A stretch of 64,000 nucleotides of DNA from Pseudomonas fluorescens (GTDB lineage: Bacteria; Pseudomonadota; Gammaproteobacteria; Pseudomonadales; Pseudomonadaceae). This document shows, piece by piece, positions 18,453 to 28,485 of the stretch; the first letter of the stretch is position 1, and every line of letters starts with the position of its first letter. Below the pieces are notes generated by a model that did no database searches, was not told the origin of the DNA, and worked only from the letters and a program-made list of their open reading frames with translations. The translations under genes and the position numbers were made by a program. The stretch spans positions 310,001 through 374,000 of the forward strand of contig NZ_CP008896.1 in NCBI RefSeq assembly GCF_000730425.1, given 5' to 3'.

Positions 18453-21062
18453 TTAGGCTTGAACCACCGGGATGTTGGCGCTTGCAGCGATTTTGCGGAA
18501 CTCGGCGATCTGGTCGAAGTTCAGGTAGCGGTAGACGTCACTGGCCATGGTGTCCAGTTTCGCCGCGTAGCCCATGTACTCTTCGACGGTCGGCAGGCGA
18601 CCCAGGGTGGAGGCGACTGCCGCCAACTCGGCCGAGGCCAGGTAGACGTTCGCGCCGTCACCCAGACGGTTCGGGAAGTTACGGGTCGAAGTCGACACCA
18701 CGGTCGAGTTCGGCTCAACACGTGCCTGGTTACCCATGCACAGCGAGCAGCCCGGCATTTCCATGCGCGCGCCAGCCTTGCCGTAGATGCCGTAGTAGCC
18801 TTCTTCGGTCAGTTGGTGAGCGTCCATCTTGGTCGGCGGCGACAGCCACAGACGGGTTGGCAACTGGCCCTTGACCTGCTCCAGCAACTTGCCGGCAGCG
18901 CGGAAGTGACCGATGTTGGTCATGCACGAACCAATGAACACTTCGTCGATCTTCTCGCCAGCCACGCTGGACAACAGGCGGGCGTCGTCCGGGTCGTTTG
19001 GCGCGCAGAGGATTGGCTCGTTGATTTCGGCCAGGTCGATCTCGATGATTTCAGCGTATTCCGCGTCGGCATCGGCTTCCATCAGCTCAGGGTTGGCAAC
19101 CCAGGCTTCCATCGCTTGGGCACGACGTTCCAGGGTACGTGCATCACCGTAGCCTTCACCGATCATCCAGCGCAGCAGGGTGATGTTGGAGTTCAGGTAC
19201 TCGGTCACGGAGTCTTTCGACAGCTTGATGGTGCAACCGGCAGCCGAACGTTCGGCCGAGGCGTCGGACAGCTCGAACGCCTGCTCCAGCGTCAGGTCGT
19301 TCAGGCCTTCGATTTCCAGGATGCGACCGGAGAAGGCGTTTTTCTTGCCTTTCTTCTCCACCGTCAGCAGGCCTGACTGGATCGCGTAGTAAGGAATGGC
19401 ATGAACCAAGTCACGCAGGGTGATGCCAGGCTTCATTTTGCCTTTGAAACGCACCAGGATCGATTCCGGCATGTCCAGTGGCATTACGCCAGTGGCTGCG
19501 GCGAACGCGACCAGACCGGAACCGGCCGGGAACGAGATGCCCATCGGGAAACGGGTGTGGGAGTCACCACCGGTGCCGACGGTGTCCGGCAGCAGCATGC
19601 GGTTCAGCCAGCTGTGGATGATGCCGTCGCCTGGACGCAGCGATACACCGCCACGGGTCATGATGAAGTCAGGCAGGGTGTGGTGGGTGGTCACGTCGAT
19701 CGGCTTTGGATAGGCCGCGGTGTGGCAGAACGACTGCATCACCAGATCGGTCGAGAAGCCCAGGCACGCCAGGTCTTTCAGTTCGTCACGGGTCATGGGA
19801 CCGGTGGTGTCCTGGGAACCGACGGTGGTCATCTTTGGTTCGCAGTAGGTGCCAGGACGAACGCCTTTGCCTTCTGGCAGACCGCAGGCCTTGCCGACCA
19901 TTTTCTGGGCCAGGGTGAAACCCTTGCCAGTGTCCACAGGTGCTTCAGGCAGCTTGAACAGGTCGGTAGGGCCCAGACCCAGCTCGGCACGAGCCTTTTC
20001 GGTCAGGCCGCGGCCGATGATCAGCGGGATACGGCCGCCGGCACGCACTTCGTCCAACAGGACCGGGGTCTTCATTTCGAAGGTGGTCAGGACTTCATCG
20101 GTACCGTGCTTGCAGACTTTGCCAGCATGCGGGTACAGGTCGATCACGTCGCCCATGTGCATGTTGGTGACGTCGAATTCGATTGGCAGTGCGCCAGCAT
20201 CTTCCATGGTGTTGTAGAAGATCGGAGCGATCTTGCTGCCGAAGCAGAAGCCGCCAGCGCGCTTGTTCGGCACATAAGGAACGTCGTCGCCGAAGAACCA
20301 CAGTACGGAGTTGGTCGCCGACTTACGGGACGAACCGGTACCGACCACGTCACCGACGTAGGCGATAGGGAAGCCCTGGCCGCGCATTTCTTCGATCTGC
20401 TTCATCGGGCCAGTCTTGCCTTGCTCGTCCGGCACGATGCCTTCACGGGCCATTTTCAGCATGGCCAGGGCGTGCAGTGGGATGTCAGGACGGGACCAGG
20501 CATCGGGAGCAGGGGACAGGTCGTCGGTGTTGGTTTCGCCGGTGACCTTGAACACGCGCAGGCTGATCTTGTCGGCCAGGGTCGGGCGGTTCTTGAACCA
20601 CTCGCCGTCGGCCCAGGACTGGATCACTTCCTTGGCATGCGGGTTACCGTTCTTGGCTTTTTCCGCGACGTCGTGGAACGCATCGAACATCAGCAGGGTG
20701 TGCTTGAGCTGGGCGGCTGCAACGGCCGCCAGTTCGGCGTCGTCCAGCAGGTCGACCAGGGTCACGATGTTGTAGCCGCCTTGCATGGTGCCGAGCAGTT
20801 CAACAGCGCGTTTTTTGTCGATCAGGGGAGAAGAGACTTCGCCCTTGGCCAGGGCAGACAGGAAACCGGCCTTGACGTAGGCGGCTTCGTCAACGCCTGG
20901 TGGAATGCGGTTGGTGATCAGGTCAACGAGGAACTCTTCTTCGCCAGCCGGGGGATTTTTCAGCAGCTCGACCAGGCCTGCGGTTTGTTCGGCGTTTAGC
21001 GGCTGGGGAACGATACCCAGGGCTGCACGCTCTTCGATATGTTTGCGGTAGGCTTCAAGCAC
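18453..21062 (-). CDS. acnB: Aconitate hydratase B / 2-methylisocitrate dehydratase
   Basis: The protein has 869 residues from the GTG at 21062, the usual length and start ([12 protein letters not shown]); GAGGG lies about 10 bases upstream. AcnB interconverts citrate and isocitrate with a 4Fe-4S cluster. The N-terminal HEAT-like domain precedes the swivel domain with [14 protein letters not shown]. The cluster cysteines are the first in FIGSCMTN and the pair in [10 protein letters not shown] near the C-terminus. It is a single gene with its own terminator. Its upstream region contains a long inverted repeat of unknown role. Confidence 0.97.
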   Translation of the reverse strand: MLEAYRKHIEERAALGIVPQPLNAEQTAGLVELLKNPPAGEEEFLVDLITNRIPPGVDEAAYVKAGFLSALAKGEVSSPLIDKKRAVELLGTMQGGYNIVTLVDLLDDAELAAVAAAQLKHTLLMFDAFHDVAEKAKNGNPHAKEVIQSWADGEWFKNRPTLADKISLRVFKVTGETNTDDLSPAPDAWSRPDIPLHALAMLKMAREGIVPDEQGKTGPMKQIEEMRGQGFPIAYVGDVVGTGSSRKSATNSVLWFFGDDVPYVPNKRAGGFCFGSKIAPIFYNTMEDAGALPIEFDVTNMHMGDVIDLYPHAGKVCKHGTDEVLTTFEMKTPVLLDEVRAGGRIPLIIGRGLTEKARAELGLGPTDLFKLPEAPVDTGKGFTLAQKMVGKACGLPEGKGVRPGTYCEPKMTTVGSQDTTGPMTRDELKDLACLGFSTDLVMQSFCHTAAYPKPIDVTTHHTLPDFIMTRGGVSLRPGDGIIHSWLNRMLLPDTVGTGGDSHTRFPMGISFPAGSGLVAFAAATGVMPLDMPESILVRFKGKMKPGITLRDLVHAIPYYAIQSGLLTVEKKGKKNAFSGRILEIEGLNDLTLEQAFELSDASAERSAAGCTIKLSKDSVTEYLNSNITLLRWMIGEGYGDARTLERRAQAMEAWVANPELMEADADAEYAEIIEIDLAEINEPILCAPNDPDDARLLSSVAGEKIDEVFIGSCMTNIGHFRAAGKLLEQVKGQLPTRLWLSPPTKMDAHQLTEEGYYGIYGKAGARMEMPGCSLCMGNQARVEPNSTVVSTSTRNFPNRLGDGANVYLASAELAAVASTLGRLPTVEEYMGYAAKLDTMASDVYRYLNFDQIAEFRKIAASANIPVVQA

Positions 21063-21457
21063 AGTTATTACCCTCATCAGTGGTCCCACGGGACGCTCAT
21101 CCAGACATGCACGGCACGCATGCGCTCGGGGGCTTTTTGGGCCGTAGAGCCAGCGCTGCCGGCATTTCTCACAGAAGCTGCTTTCAAAGTTTTACGCCTG
21201 CAGAACGGAGCTGATGAGGGTTGGCACTGGTTATTTGAAGGGGAAATAACCAGTGCCAACACCGTTCTGAAGGAACGACTGTGCTCGTGACGCTTTGAAA
21301 ACAGCTTCCAACGGATTATTTGGCGCCTTACAAGGCCGGATGATTCTACGGCAAAAAATTTCTAAAGGTAAGTTGCCGCAGCAAGTTTGCAGGGTGATGA
21401 ACCTTAGACAAAGGGCTAACATAGGCCACTGTTTCGCTGATTTGTGCGCTGCCACCC
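21063..21457. other. acnB/DUF1289 intergenic region with long inverted repeat (21201-21269)
   Basis: No credible gene is present in these 395 bases. A 17-bp perfect inverted repeat, GTTGGCACTGGTTATTT (21220-21236) and its complement (21244-21260), has a 7-base loop. An outer 8-bp arm CAGAACGG/CCGTTCTG (21201-21208, 21262-21269) extends it. It is 140-210 bp upstream of the acnB start codon and may fall in the acnB leader or in a separate small RNA. No T-run follows it on either strand, so it does not look like a simple terminator. Confidence 0.6.
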
Positions 21458-21928
21458 ATGCCCAACAAAACCATCAAGACCCCCTGCATCGGCCTGTGCT
21501 CTACGGTTTACGGCGATCTCGTGTGCCGTGGCTGCAAGCGTTTCCACCACGAAGTGATCCAGTGGAATGGTTATGGCGAGGAAGAAAAACGTGCGGTATG
21601 GCTGCGGCTTGAGCAACTGTTGGTGCAGGTCATGGCGGGCAAATTGGAGGTGTTCGACCCCAAGTTACTGCGCTGGCAGCTGGAGCAACGCAAAATCCGC
21701 TTTGTGCCGCACCAGTCCGAATACTGCTGGGCCTACCAGTTGATCGCCCGGGGTGCCCGGGTGATCAACAATCTGCAAGCCTATGGCATGGTGCTGATGC
21801 CGGAGTTTCGCGACTGGAACCTGCCGCAACTGCGCGACGCCATTGATCGGGAGTTTTTTATCCTGTCCGAGGCGCATTACCAGCGCTATATCGCCCCTGG
21901 CTTCCTCAAAGACGCACTCTCCGGCTGA
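21458..21928 (+). CDS. DUF1289-domain protein
   Basis: The protein has 156 residues. The N-terminal DUF1289 module has four cysteines in TPCIGLCS and VCRGCKRF, probably a small metal-binding knuckle. A helical C-terminal part of unknown function follows. It is a single gene, followed by a REP pair. Confidence 0.85.
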   Translation: MPNKTIKTPCIGLCSTVYGDLVCRGCKRFHHEVIQWNGYGEEEKRAVWLRLEQLLVQVMAGKLEVFDPKLLRWQLEQRKIRFVPHQSEYCWAYQLIARGARVINNLQAYGMVLMPEFRDWNLPQLRDAIDREFFILSEAHYQRYIAPGFLKDALSG

Positions 21929-21942
21929 CGACCCCAATCAAC

Positions 21943-22035
21943 CTGTAGGGGTCGGCTTGCCGGCGATAGCGCAGTGTCAGTCAAGTCTCTATCAACTGAC
22001 ACACCGCCATCGCCGGCAAGCCAGCTCCTACAGTT
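21943..22035. repeat. Pseudomonas REP pair (BIME-like)
   Basis: CTGTAGGGGTCGGCTTGCCG and its imperfect inverted partner (CCGGCAAGCCAGCTCCTACAG) bracket a spacer of about 40 bases. It separates the convergent DUF1289 and universal stress protein genes. Confidence 0.8.
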
Positions 22036-22061
22036 GATCTACATGGGTTGGTGGATTGGTA

Positions 22062-22925
22062 TCAGGCCTTGCTGGCCAGTTCCTCCAGGTGATCGATGAT
22101 GCTCTGGGGCTTGAGCACCAGCACATCGCTTTCCAGCGCATCCAGCACCACTTCTGCCGTATTGCCGATCAACGCCCCGGAAATCCCGGTGCGCGCCACG
22201 GTGCCAATGATCGTGACCGCCGCGCGCAGTTTGTGGGCGGCATGGGGGATCAGCACATCGGCCGGGCCTTCTTCGATATGCAGGCGGCTGTCGTCGATAT
22301 CGAATTCGGCCTGGAACGCTTTGCACTGCTCGCGATAGCGGGCCTCGATGGTTTCCTTGAGTTGGAACACTGGATCGGCGGCCGACAGCATGGGTGACGG
22401 ATGGGCGCTGATCACATGCAACTGGCCCTTGGCCAGGCCGGCAATGTCAAAACCATGGTCGACAATGGCGGCGTGCAGGGCTTTGTGTTCGTTATCGAGA
22501 TTGCCCACGTCGATGGCCGCCAGGATCACACCGTCTGTCCATGGCGTCGCGGTCTTGACCAGCAGCACTGCCGCGGGGCACAGGCGCAAGAGTTTCCAGT
22601 CATCCGGCGTCAGCAGGGCTTTTTTCAGTGGGCTGTCAGGGTAGTGTTGCTTGATCACCAGTGCGCAACCTTCGGCCTGCTGCGCGTCGATGATGGTTTC
22701 GTGCCGGTTGTTGCTCCAGGCCTGTTCGGTGCTGACGCTGTAGCCGTCTGCCAGCAGTTGCTCCTTGAGCAAGCTCAACAGCGCCGAATGCTCATGCTTT
22801 TTATCGCACACCAGCAAATGCAAGTGAGCATCGGTCACCCCGGCGATCAGCTTGGCACGCTTGAGGGCCAGGCTTTCCGAGTGTTCGGGCTCGATGATCA
22901 CCAGGATTTTGCCAATATCGTTCAT
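22062..22925 (-). CDS. Tandem universal stress protein (UspE-like)
   Basis: The protein has 287 residues from the ATG at 22925, preceded by GGAG. It contains two Usp domains in tandem. The second carries the ATP-binding-type pattern IGTVARTGISGALIGNTAEVVLDALESDVLVLKP (continuous to the C-terminus, about residues 241-275). It is a cytoplasmic stress-response protein. It is divergent from miaE, with about 157 bp between them. Confidence 0.88.
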   Translation of the reverse strand: MNDIGKILVIIEPEHSESLALKRAKLIAGVTDAHLHLLVCDKKHEHSALLSLLKEQLLADGYSVSTEQAWSNNRHETIIDAQQAEGCALVIKQHYPDSPLKKALLTPDDWKLLRLCPAAVLLVKTATPWTDGVILAAIDVGNLDNEHKALHAAIVDHGFDIAGLAKGQLHVISAHPSPMLSAADPVFQLKETIEARYREQCKAFQAEFDIDDSRLHIEEGPADVLIPHAAHKLRAAVTIIGTVARTGISGALIGNTAEVVLDALESDVLVLKPQSIIDHLEELASKA

Positions 22926-23082
22926 GAGCGGGATCTCCAAGGGTGGGAAGGGCAAGGCTTCGAACAACTATAGTTGCTGCCTGCCGTACGTCATGTTGAT
23001 GCACATCAAGGCCCGTGACTGGTGGTCTGCGGTGGGGTCGGTATAATCGGCGGCCTTTTGTGACCCTTTGCCCGTGAGCCCG

Positions 23083-23685
23083 ATGAACCTGCCCGAAATC
23101 CATGACTTCCTCGGTTGCCGCACCCCCGACGCCTGGGTCCAGGCCGCGCTGGCCGACCAGGAAACCCTGCTGATCGACCACAAGAATTGCGAGTTCAAGG
23201 CCGCCAGTACCGCCTTGAGCCTGATCGCCAAGTACCACTCCCATGCCGACCTGATCAACATGATGTCGCGCCTGGCCCGCGAAGAGCTGGTGCACCACGA
23301 GCAAGTCATGCGCCTGATGAAAAAGCGCAAGATCGAGCTGCGCCAACTGCATGCCAGCCGCTATGCCTCGGGCTTGCGTAAAGTGGTGCGCAGCCACGAG
23401 CCGGTGAAGCTGGTGGACACTTTGGTGGTGGGCGCTTTTATCGAAGCGCGCAGTTGCGAGCGTTTTGAAGCATTGGTGCCGCATTTGGACGAAGAACTCG
23501 GCAAGTTCTACTTTGGCCTGCTGAAAAGCGAGGCACGACACTTCCAGGGTTACCTGAAGCTGGCCTATCAATATGGCGATGCCAAGGATGTTGCCCAGGT
23601 GATCGAGCGGGTACGCGCCGCCGAGCAGGAACTGATCGAGTCGCCGGACGTCGAGTTCCGCTTCCACAGCGGCGTGCCAGCCTGA
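23083..23685 (+). CDS. miaE: tRNA-(2-methylthio-N6-isopentenyladenosine-37) hydroxylase
   Basis: The protein has 200 residues from the ATG at 23083; an in-frame TTG 15 bases upstream is less likely. The di-iron carboxylate bundle shows two ExxH motifs (EELVHHEQ at about 67-74 and SEARHFQGY at about 150) plus the other Glu ligands. MiaE hydroxylates the isopentenyl group of ms2i6A37 in tRNAs that read UNN codons. It is a single gene. Confidence 0.93.
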   Translation: MNLPEIHDFLGCRTPDAWVQAALADQETLLIDHKNCEFKAASTALSLIAKYHSHADLINMMSRLAREELVHHEQVMRLMKKRKIELRQLHASRYASGLRKVVRSHEPVKLVDTLVVGAFIEARSCERFEALVPHLDEELGKFYFGLLKSEARHFQGYLKLAYQYGDAKDVAQVIERVRAAEQELIESPDVEFRFHSGVPA

Positions 23686-23846
23686 TATCAAATGCCCGTG
23701 AAAGACTGCGGGCTATTTGTAAAAAACTCTTAAAAACATGAAGTTTGCATCAAAGCCCTGCTGGATGGGGCCTTGCGTGCGCTTGTGGACCGCCGTTGCC
23801 CTCTATAATGCCCGCACTTCAATTGGTGCTCGCACAGTGGAAACCT

Positions 23847-24554
23847 ATGGAAAACTTGGGTCTTGGCAAGGTATTGCTCATTGAGGACGATGAGAAGCTG
23901 GCGGGGCTGATCGCCCATTTCTTGTCCCAGCATGGCTTTGAAGTGTCCACCGTGTATCGCGGTGACCAGGCGCTGGCGGCGTTCCTTGCATTCAAGCCCA
24001 AGATCGTCGTCCTTGACCTGATGCTGCCCGGCCAGAGTGGCCTGCACGTATGCCGTGAGATTCGCACGGTGTCCGACACACCCATCGTGATCCTTACGGC
24101 CAAGGAAGATGACCTGGACCACATCCTTGGCCTGGAGTCCGGCGCCGATGACTATGTGATCAAGCCGATCAAGCCGCCAGTGCTGTTGGCGCGTCTGCGG
24201 GCCCTGCAGCGGCGCCACCTGCCAGAGCCCACCGTGCGTGGTTCCCTGGCGTTCGGCCAACTGGCGATTGACCGCAGTTGCCGGGGGGTGAGCCTGGGTG
24301 GCGAGAAGATCGACCTGACCACCATGGAGTTCGAGCTGCTGTGGTTGCTGGCCAGCAGCGCCGGCAAGATCCTCTCGCGCGACGATATTCTCAACCGTAT
24401 GCGCGGGATTGCCTTCGATGGGCTCAACCGCAGTGTCGACGTCTACATCAGCAAGCTGCGCAACAAACTCAACGACAACCCCCGCGAGCCGGTGTGTATC
24501 AAGACCATCTGGGGCAAGGGCTACCTGTTCAATCCGTTTGCCTGGGAGGTCTAG
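23847..24554 (+). CDS. OmpR-type response regulator (RstA-like)
   Basis: The protein has 235 residues from the ATG at 23847; an upstream in-frame start is unsupported. The receiver domain (about 8-120) has IEDDEKLA acidic residues, the phospho-acceptor Asp in VVLDLMLPG, and the LTAKED Thr and KP Lys positions. A winged-helix OmpR domain follows (about 135-232, ending in IWGKGYLFNP). The kinase gene begins 5 bases later. The receiver and kinase resemble RstA/RstB, but the stimulus is not known. Confidence 0.92.
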   Translation: MENLGLGKVLLIEDDEKLAGLIAHFLSQHGFEVSTVYRGDQALAAFLAFKPKIVVLDLMLPGQSGLHVCREIRTVSDTPIVILTAKEDDLDHILGLESGADDYVIKPIKPPVLLARLRALQRRHLPEPTVRGSLAFGQLAIDRSCRGVSLGGEKIDLTTMEFELLWLLASSAGKILSRDDILNRMRGIAFDGLNRSVDVYISKLRNKLNDNPREPVCIKTIWGKGYLFNPFAWEV

Positions 24555-24558
24555 CCAG

Positions 24559-25839
24559 ATGCTGCGCCTGTTTCTGCGTCTGTACATCATCCTGGCCCTG
24601 GGCCTGGCCGGGGCGATCTTGCTGGTGAACTACACCTTCGATGAATTGCTGCCCGAAGCCAATGAAACCTACAACCGCGAAGCCATGCGCGGTCCGGCTT
24701 ACGGCCTGGTGGAGCAATTGCGCCCGTTGCCCGCCGGCAGGGCCCGCGAGACGCGCCTGGCCGAGTTGCAACAGCACTATGGCCTGCGCCTGGCCTTGAT
24801 TGCCCGGGACGGTGCCGGGCTCACTCCCCGCGAGCAGCAATTGCTGGCTGACGGCAAATTGGTGGTGCGTGGCGACTTCATGGAGTTCATCACTGATATC
24901 GACGGCGGTGCGCAACTGCTTGAGATCAAGCTACCGGTGGAACCTCGCTGGCTGTACCTGTGGGCCTACAGCCTGCTGGGCCTGTGCCTGGCCATTGTCT
25001 TGTATTTCTGGGTGCGCCCGCACTGGCGAGACCTTGAGCATATCCGCCTGGCGGCCCAGCGTTTTGGGAACAATGACCTGGGCTCGCGCATCCTGTTGTC
25101 GCGCCGCTCGACCGTGCGCGAATTGGCCGGGCACTTCAACCAGATGGCCGAGCGCATCGAGCACCTGATCGCCAACCAGCGCGAGCTGACCAATGCGGTG
25201 TCCCATGAACTGCGAACGCCAATTGCACGCTTGTCGTTTGAGCTCGACCAACTCAGACAGGAAGCAGACCCACGCCAGAGCCGCGCACTGATTGGTGACA
25301 TGTACGCCGACCTCGGCGAGCTGGAGGAGATGGTTTCCGAGCTGTTGACCTACGCCAGCCTTGAACGTGGCGCGACACAGGTCACCCGCGAGAATATCGA
25401 GGCCCAAAGCTGGCTCGACAGTGTGATCGGCAGTGTAGCCCTGGAAGCCGAAGCCGAAGGTGTGCAGCTGTCGTTGCGTACCTGTGAAGTCGACTTCATT
25501 CAGATCGAGCCACGGTTCATGGCACGCGCGGTGATCAACCTGTTGCGCAATGCCATTCGTTACGCGGAGCGTCGGGTGGAGGTGTCGTTGGTCAAGTTCG
25601 GCAGCGGGTATGAGGTACGAGTGTGTGACGACGGCCCCGGCGTACCCGAGGATGGCCGGGAGAAAATCTTCCAGCCGTTTATGCGCCTGGACGCCAGCCG
25701 CGACCGCCGCACCGGCGGCTTCGGCCTGGGCCTGGCGTTGGTCCAGCGGGTCAGCCAGTGGCATGGCGGGCAGGTGCAGGTGCTGGACTCGCAGTGGGGC
25801 GGTGCGTCGTTCCGGATGACCTGGGCCTACGCCGATTGA
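24559..25839 (+). CDS. Sensor histidine kinase (RstB-like)
   Basis: The protein has 426 residues. There is an N-terminal membrane segment (about 5-25), a periplasmic domain of about 110 residues, a second membrane segment (about 137-157) and a HAMP domain. The phospho-acceptor His is in AVSHELRTPIARL. The ATPase domain has N in LLRNAIRYAE, CDDGPGVPEDGREKIFQPF and GGFGLGLALVQ. It is paired with the preceding response regulator. A MipA/OmpV gene is convergent. Confidence 0.92.
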   Translation: MLRLFLRLYIILALGLAGAILLVNYTFDELLPEANETYNREAMRGPAYGLVEQLRPLPAGRARETRLAELQQHYGLRLALIARDGAGLTPREQQLLADGKLVVRGDFMEFITDIDGGAQLLEIKLPVEPRWLYLWAYSLLGLCLAIVLYFWVRPHWRDLEHIRLAAQRFGNNDLGSRILLSRRSTVRELAGHFNQMAERIEHLIANQRELTNAVSHELRTPIARLSFELDQLRQEADPRQSRALIGDMYADLGELEEMVSELLTYASLERGATQVTRENIEAQSWLDSVIGSVALEAEAEGVQLSLRTCEVDFIQIEPRFMARAVINLLRNAIRYAERRVEVSLVKFGSGYEVRVCDDGPGVPEDGREKIFQPFMRLDASRDRRTGGFGLGLALVQRVSQWHGGQVQVLDSQWGGASFRMTWAYAD

Positions 25840-25852
25840 CCTTCTAAGATCA

Positions 25853-25890
25853 AAACATGTAGGAACCGGCAAGCCAGCTCCTACATGTTT
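25853..25890. terminator. Hairpin between convergent genes (single REP-like palindrome)
   Basis: AAACATGTAGGA pairs with TCCTACATGTTT, 12 bp with a REP-like loop. It lies between the kinase gene and the convergent MipA/OmpV gene and can end both transcripts. Confidence 0.6.
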
Positions 25891-25905
25891 GATTGGGTTA
25901 TCCAA

Positions 25906-26697
25906 TCAGAAGGTGTAGTTGAGCACGCCCATCACCGAGGTTTGCATGCGACGCTCGACAATCGGGCTTTTGCCCGCATCGCCGGACAAGTACTGCACAT
26001 CCAGTAAGGTCGAGAAGCTGGTCTGCTCGTTGATCGGCAAGGTCCAGTTCACATTCAACCCCCGGCTGACCATCCCACCCTTGGCATCATAGGCGCGAAA
26101 GCGGCTGTGCCGGGCCTGGCCTTCGGTCACGCCATACCAGGTCTGCATATAGTTGCCATCGCCAAAGAGGCTGTTGAGGCTGGCGTCCACGGTGCCGTAG
26201 TCGCCGTCATACAGGTTGGTGCCGATGCTCAACGCCAAAGAGGTAAAAGCCTTGCCGCTGTCTTTTTTATCGTCTTGCTCCAACGCATGTTCCAGGGTCG
26301 CGCCCAGGATCGCCGTGCCCAGGCTATAGCTGGCACTCACCCCCAATTGCGGGCGCGATTTGATATGCCCCATGCCCTTGAGCCGGTCAGAGCCTTGGCT
26401 GGTGCTTTTCTTCTGGTCCTTGCGCGCGGTGCTGGCCCCGACATAGGCACTGAAACTCAGGTTGTCATCCTCATAACCCCAACCCAAACCCTTGTTGGTA
26501 TCGAGAAAAATCCCCCAGGGGCTGACAACATTCACGCCCAGCAAGGGAGCGGTCATCCGCTCATTGCTGCCGCTGTAACGCGGCAGGTTGGCCGCCCCGG
26601 CTTGCAGGCTGTATTGCCAGTCCGTGGCGGCTGACAGTTGGGTGCAGGTGATCAGGCACACAGAGGTGGCAGCGAGGTAGATCGTTCTTGAACGCAT
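25906..26697 (-). CDS. MipA/OmpV-family outer-membrane protein
   Basis: The protein has 263 residues from the ATG at 26697. A signal peptide is cleaved after about LSAA (residue 24). The rest alternates in beta-strand fashion and ends in an aromatic Phe, as outer-membrane barrels do (GVLNYTF). MipA proteins are scaffolds for peptidoglycan enzymes or are induced by drugs and osmotic change. Its placement beside an RstAB-like system suggests that system controls it, which is inference. Confidence 0.85.
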   Translation of the reverse strand: MRSRTIYLAATSVCLITCTQLSAATDWQYSLQAGAANLPRYSGSNERMTAPLLGVNVVSPWGIFLDTNKGLGWGYEDDNLSFSAYVGASTARKDQKKSTSQGSDRLKGMGHIKSRPQLGVSASYSLGTAILGATLEHALEQDDKKDSGKAFTSLALSIGTNLYDGDYGTVDASLNSLFGDGNYMQTWYGVTEGQARHSRFRAYDAKGGMVSRGLNVNWTLPINEQTSFSTLLDVQYLSGDAGKSPIVERRMQTSVMGVLNYTF

Positions 26698-26879
26698 GAT
26701 GGCCTTCGTCGTTCCATGGGAGGCTCGAATGCTAGGGACGGCGTGGGCAGGGGTCTTTGACAGCTTTGTCGGGAAACTGTCAAAGACTGTTAAGCCCGGA
26801 GGCTGCGCTGGCCAGCGCCTGAACGCCGCGCTCCCGGGCTTGATTTCAATCAAGGGTTCAATGGCCACGGCCGAGCGGT

Positions 26880-27060
26880 TTGCCGAATGTGCATGGCATG
26901 GGGCGCAGCCATTGGGATACCCCGGACGATGCCCGCCTGATCGAGGCCAAGACCGCCTACTACGTGCTCGGCACCGGGCTCAAGGGCGCCATGGGGGTGG
27001 GCTGGCCTCGTTTGCCGAACAGGCGCAGGCACAGAAAGTCGCGGCGCCGGGGCCCTAGCG
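26880..27060 (+). pseudogene. nosL-like remnant, frameshifted
   Basis: The frame from 26880 encodes DVHGMG-like residues, then HWDTPDDARLIEAKTAYYVLG and KGAMG, the core of NosL lipoproteins. The reading then continues one frame over as ASFAEQAQAQKVAAPG near 27000-27055. There is no start region, lipobox or copper-binding N-terminus. It is a decayed end fragment sitting against the MFS gene. No other nos genes are nearby. The rest of the 357-base gap holds the MipA promoter and nothing else I can see. Confidence 0.65.
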
Positions 27061-28341
27061 GTTGACCAGCTTTGCCGGCAAGGCGATCACCAGCAGGCAA
27101 CTGAGTACCAGGCTGGCGGCAAAGAACCACATGGCCCCGGCGCTGTTGCCGGAGAGGTCGATTGCCAGGCCCATCAACGAGTTGCTGACCAGCCCGGCGA
27201 TATTCGCCAGGGAGCAGGCCAGGGCAAAACCGGTGGCTGCCGCGGTGCCTGTGAGGAAGGTCGCCGGCAGGCTGAAAAACACCGGCACTGCGCCGAGGAT
27301 TGCTGCCGAAGCAACGGCAAACAAAGCCACCGTAGCAACCACGTTATGGGTAAAGAACGTGCTACTGGCCATGGCCACGGCGCCCACCAAAAACGGCACG
27401 ATAATGTGCCAACGGCGCTCGCGGTATTTGTCGGAGCTGGCACCGATCAACAGCATGCCGGCCAGCGCGGCGACACTGGGCAGGGCGGTGAGCAGGCCGA
27501 TATGGAGCGTATCGCTGACCCCCGCGTTGCGGATCAGGGTCGGCATCCAGAAGCCCATGGCGTAGGCACTGAGCAGGATTGAAAAGTCGATCCCGCCGAG
27601 CATCCATACCTTGAGGTTGAAGAAACCATCGCGAAAGCGCCGTGGGTTGTGGCCGGCCTGGCTGTCATCGGCGCGCAGTTGCTCGTGCAGCAAGGTCTTT
27701 TCAGCGGTCGACAACCATTTGGCCTGGTGAAAGGTATTGGGCAACGCCCAGAACGCCAGCACCCCCAACAGCACGCTGGGCAGTGCTTCAAGCAGGAACA
27801 GCCATTGCCAGCCGCGCAGGCCGCCCAGTTGGTCGAAATGGCCCATGATCCAGCCGGACAACGGCCCGCCTATCACGCTGGACAGCGGCAGGCCGATCAT
27901 GAACAGCGCAATGACCCGCCCCCGGCGATGGGTGGGGAACCAGGTGGTCAGGTAATACAACACCCCCGGCAGGAACCCGGCTTCAGCGACGCCGAGCAAA
28001 AAGCGCAGCACATAGAACTGGGTGGTGGACGTGACCAGCAACGTGCAGGCCGAGAGCAGGCCCCAGGTGATCATGATGCGGGCAATCCAGATCCGCGCGC
28101 CGACGCGCGCAAGGATCAGGTTGCTCGGCACTTCAAACAGGATATAGCCGACAAAGAACAGGCCGGCGCCCAGGCCGAAGGCGGTTTCGCTGAACTGCAA
28201 CTGGTCTTGCATCTGCAACTTGGCAAAACCGATGTTGATCCGGTCCAGGTAGGCGGCCAGGTAGCAGAAGCACAGGAAGGGAACCAGTTTCCAGGTGATC
28301 TTGTGGTACAGCGCGTGGATCGGGTCGACGACCGTGGGCAT
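27055..28341 (-). CDS. MFS transporter, anion:cation symporter (ACS) type
   Basis: The protein has 428 residues with 12 predicted membrane segments. The ACS-family signature YLDRINIGFAKLQMQ follows the first segment, with GVAEAGFLPGVLYYLTTWFP in segment 4/5. Members import organic anions such as phthalate, tartrate, hexuronates or pantothenate. It is a single gene on its strand, so the substrate is unresolved. Confidence 0.9.
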   Translation of the reverse strand: MPTVVDPIHALYHKITWKLVPFLCFCYLAAYLDRINIGFAKLQMQDQLQFSETAFGLGAGLFFVGYILFEVPSNLILARVGARIWIARIMITWGLLSACTLLVTSTTQFYVLRFLLGVAEAGFLPGVLYYLTTWFPTHRRGRVIALFMIGLPLSSVIGGPLSGWIMGHFDQLGGLRGWQWLFLLEALPSVLLGVLAFWALPNTFHQAKWLSTAEKTLLHEQLRADDSQAGHNPRRFRDGFFNLKVWMLGGIDFSILLSAYAMGFWMPTLIRNAGVSDTLHIGLLTALPSVAALAGMLLIGASSDKYRERRWHIIVPFLVGAVAMASSTFFTHNVVATVALFAVASAAILGAVPVFFSLPATFLTGTAAATGFALACSLANIAGLVSNSLMGLAIDLSGNSAGAMWFFAASLVLSCLLVIALPAKLVNR

Positions 28342-28485
28342 TGGTGTATCTCATGGGCAATGAGTAGGGCGGGGCGAATATAGCATTGCGTTACCGACAA
28401 GCTCTGTCTGAAAAGCGCCACCTGGCTGGGGTTGGTGGGCGAAAGCAGCTACGTTTAATGCTTCTGACAAACAGAGTACCCACGG

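Noticed and set aside
19401..20999. 532-codon plus-strand open frame
   Set aside because: It is antisense to acnB over its whole length. AcnB motifs and length are complete on the other strand, and the frame's product is a His/Gly/Gln-rich shadow typical of GC-rich antisense frames.
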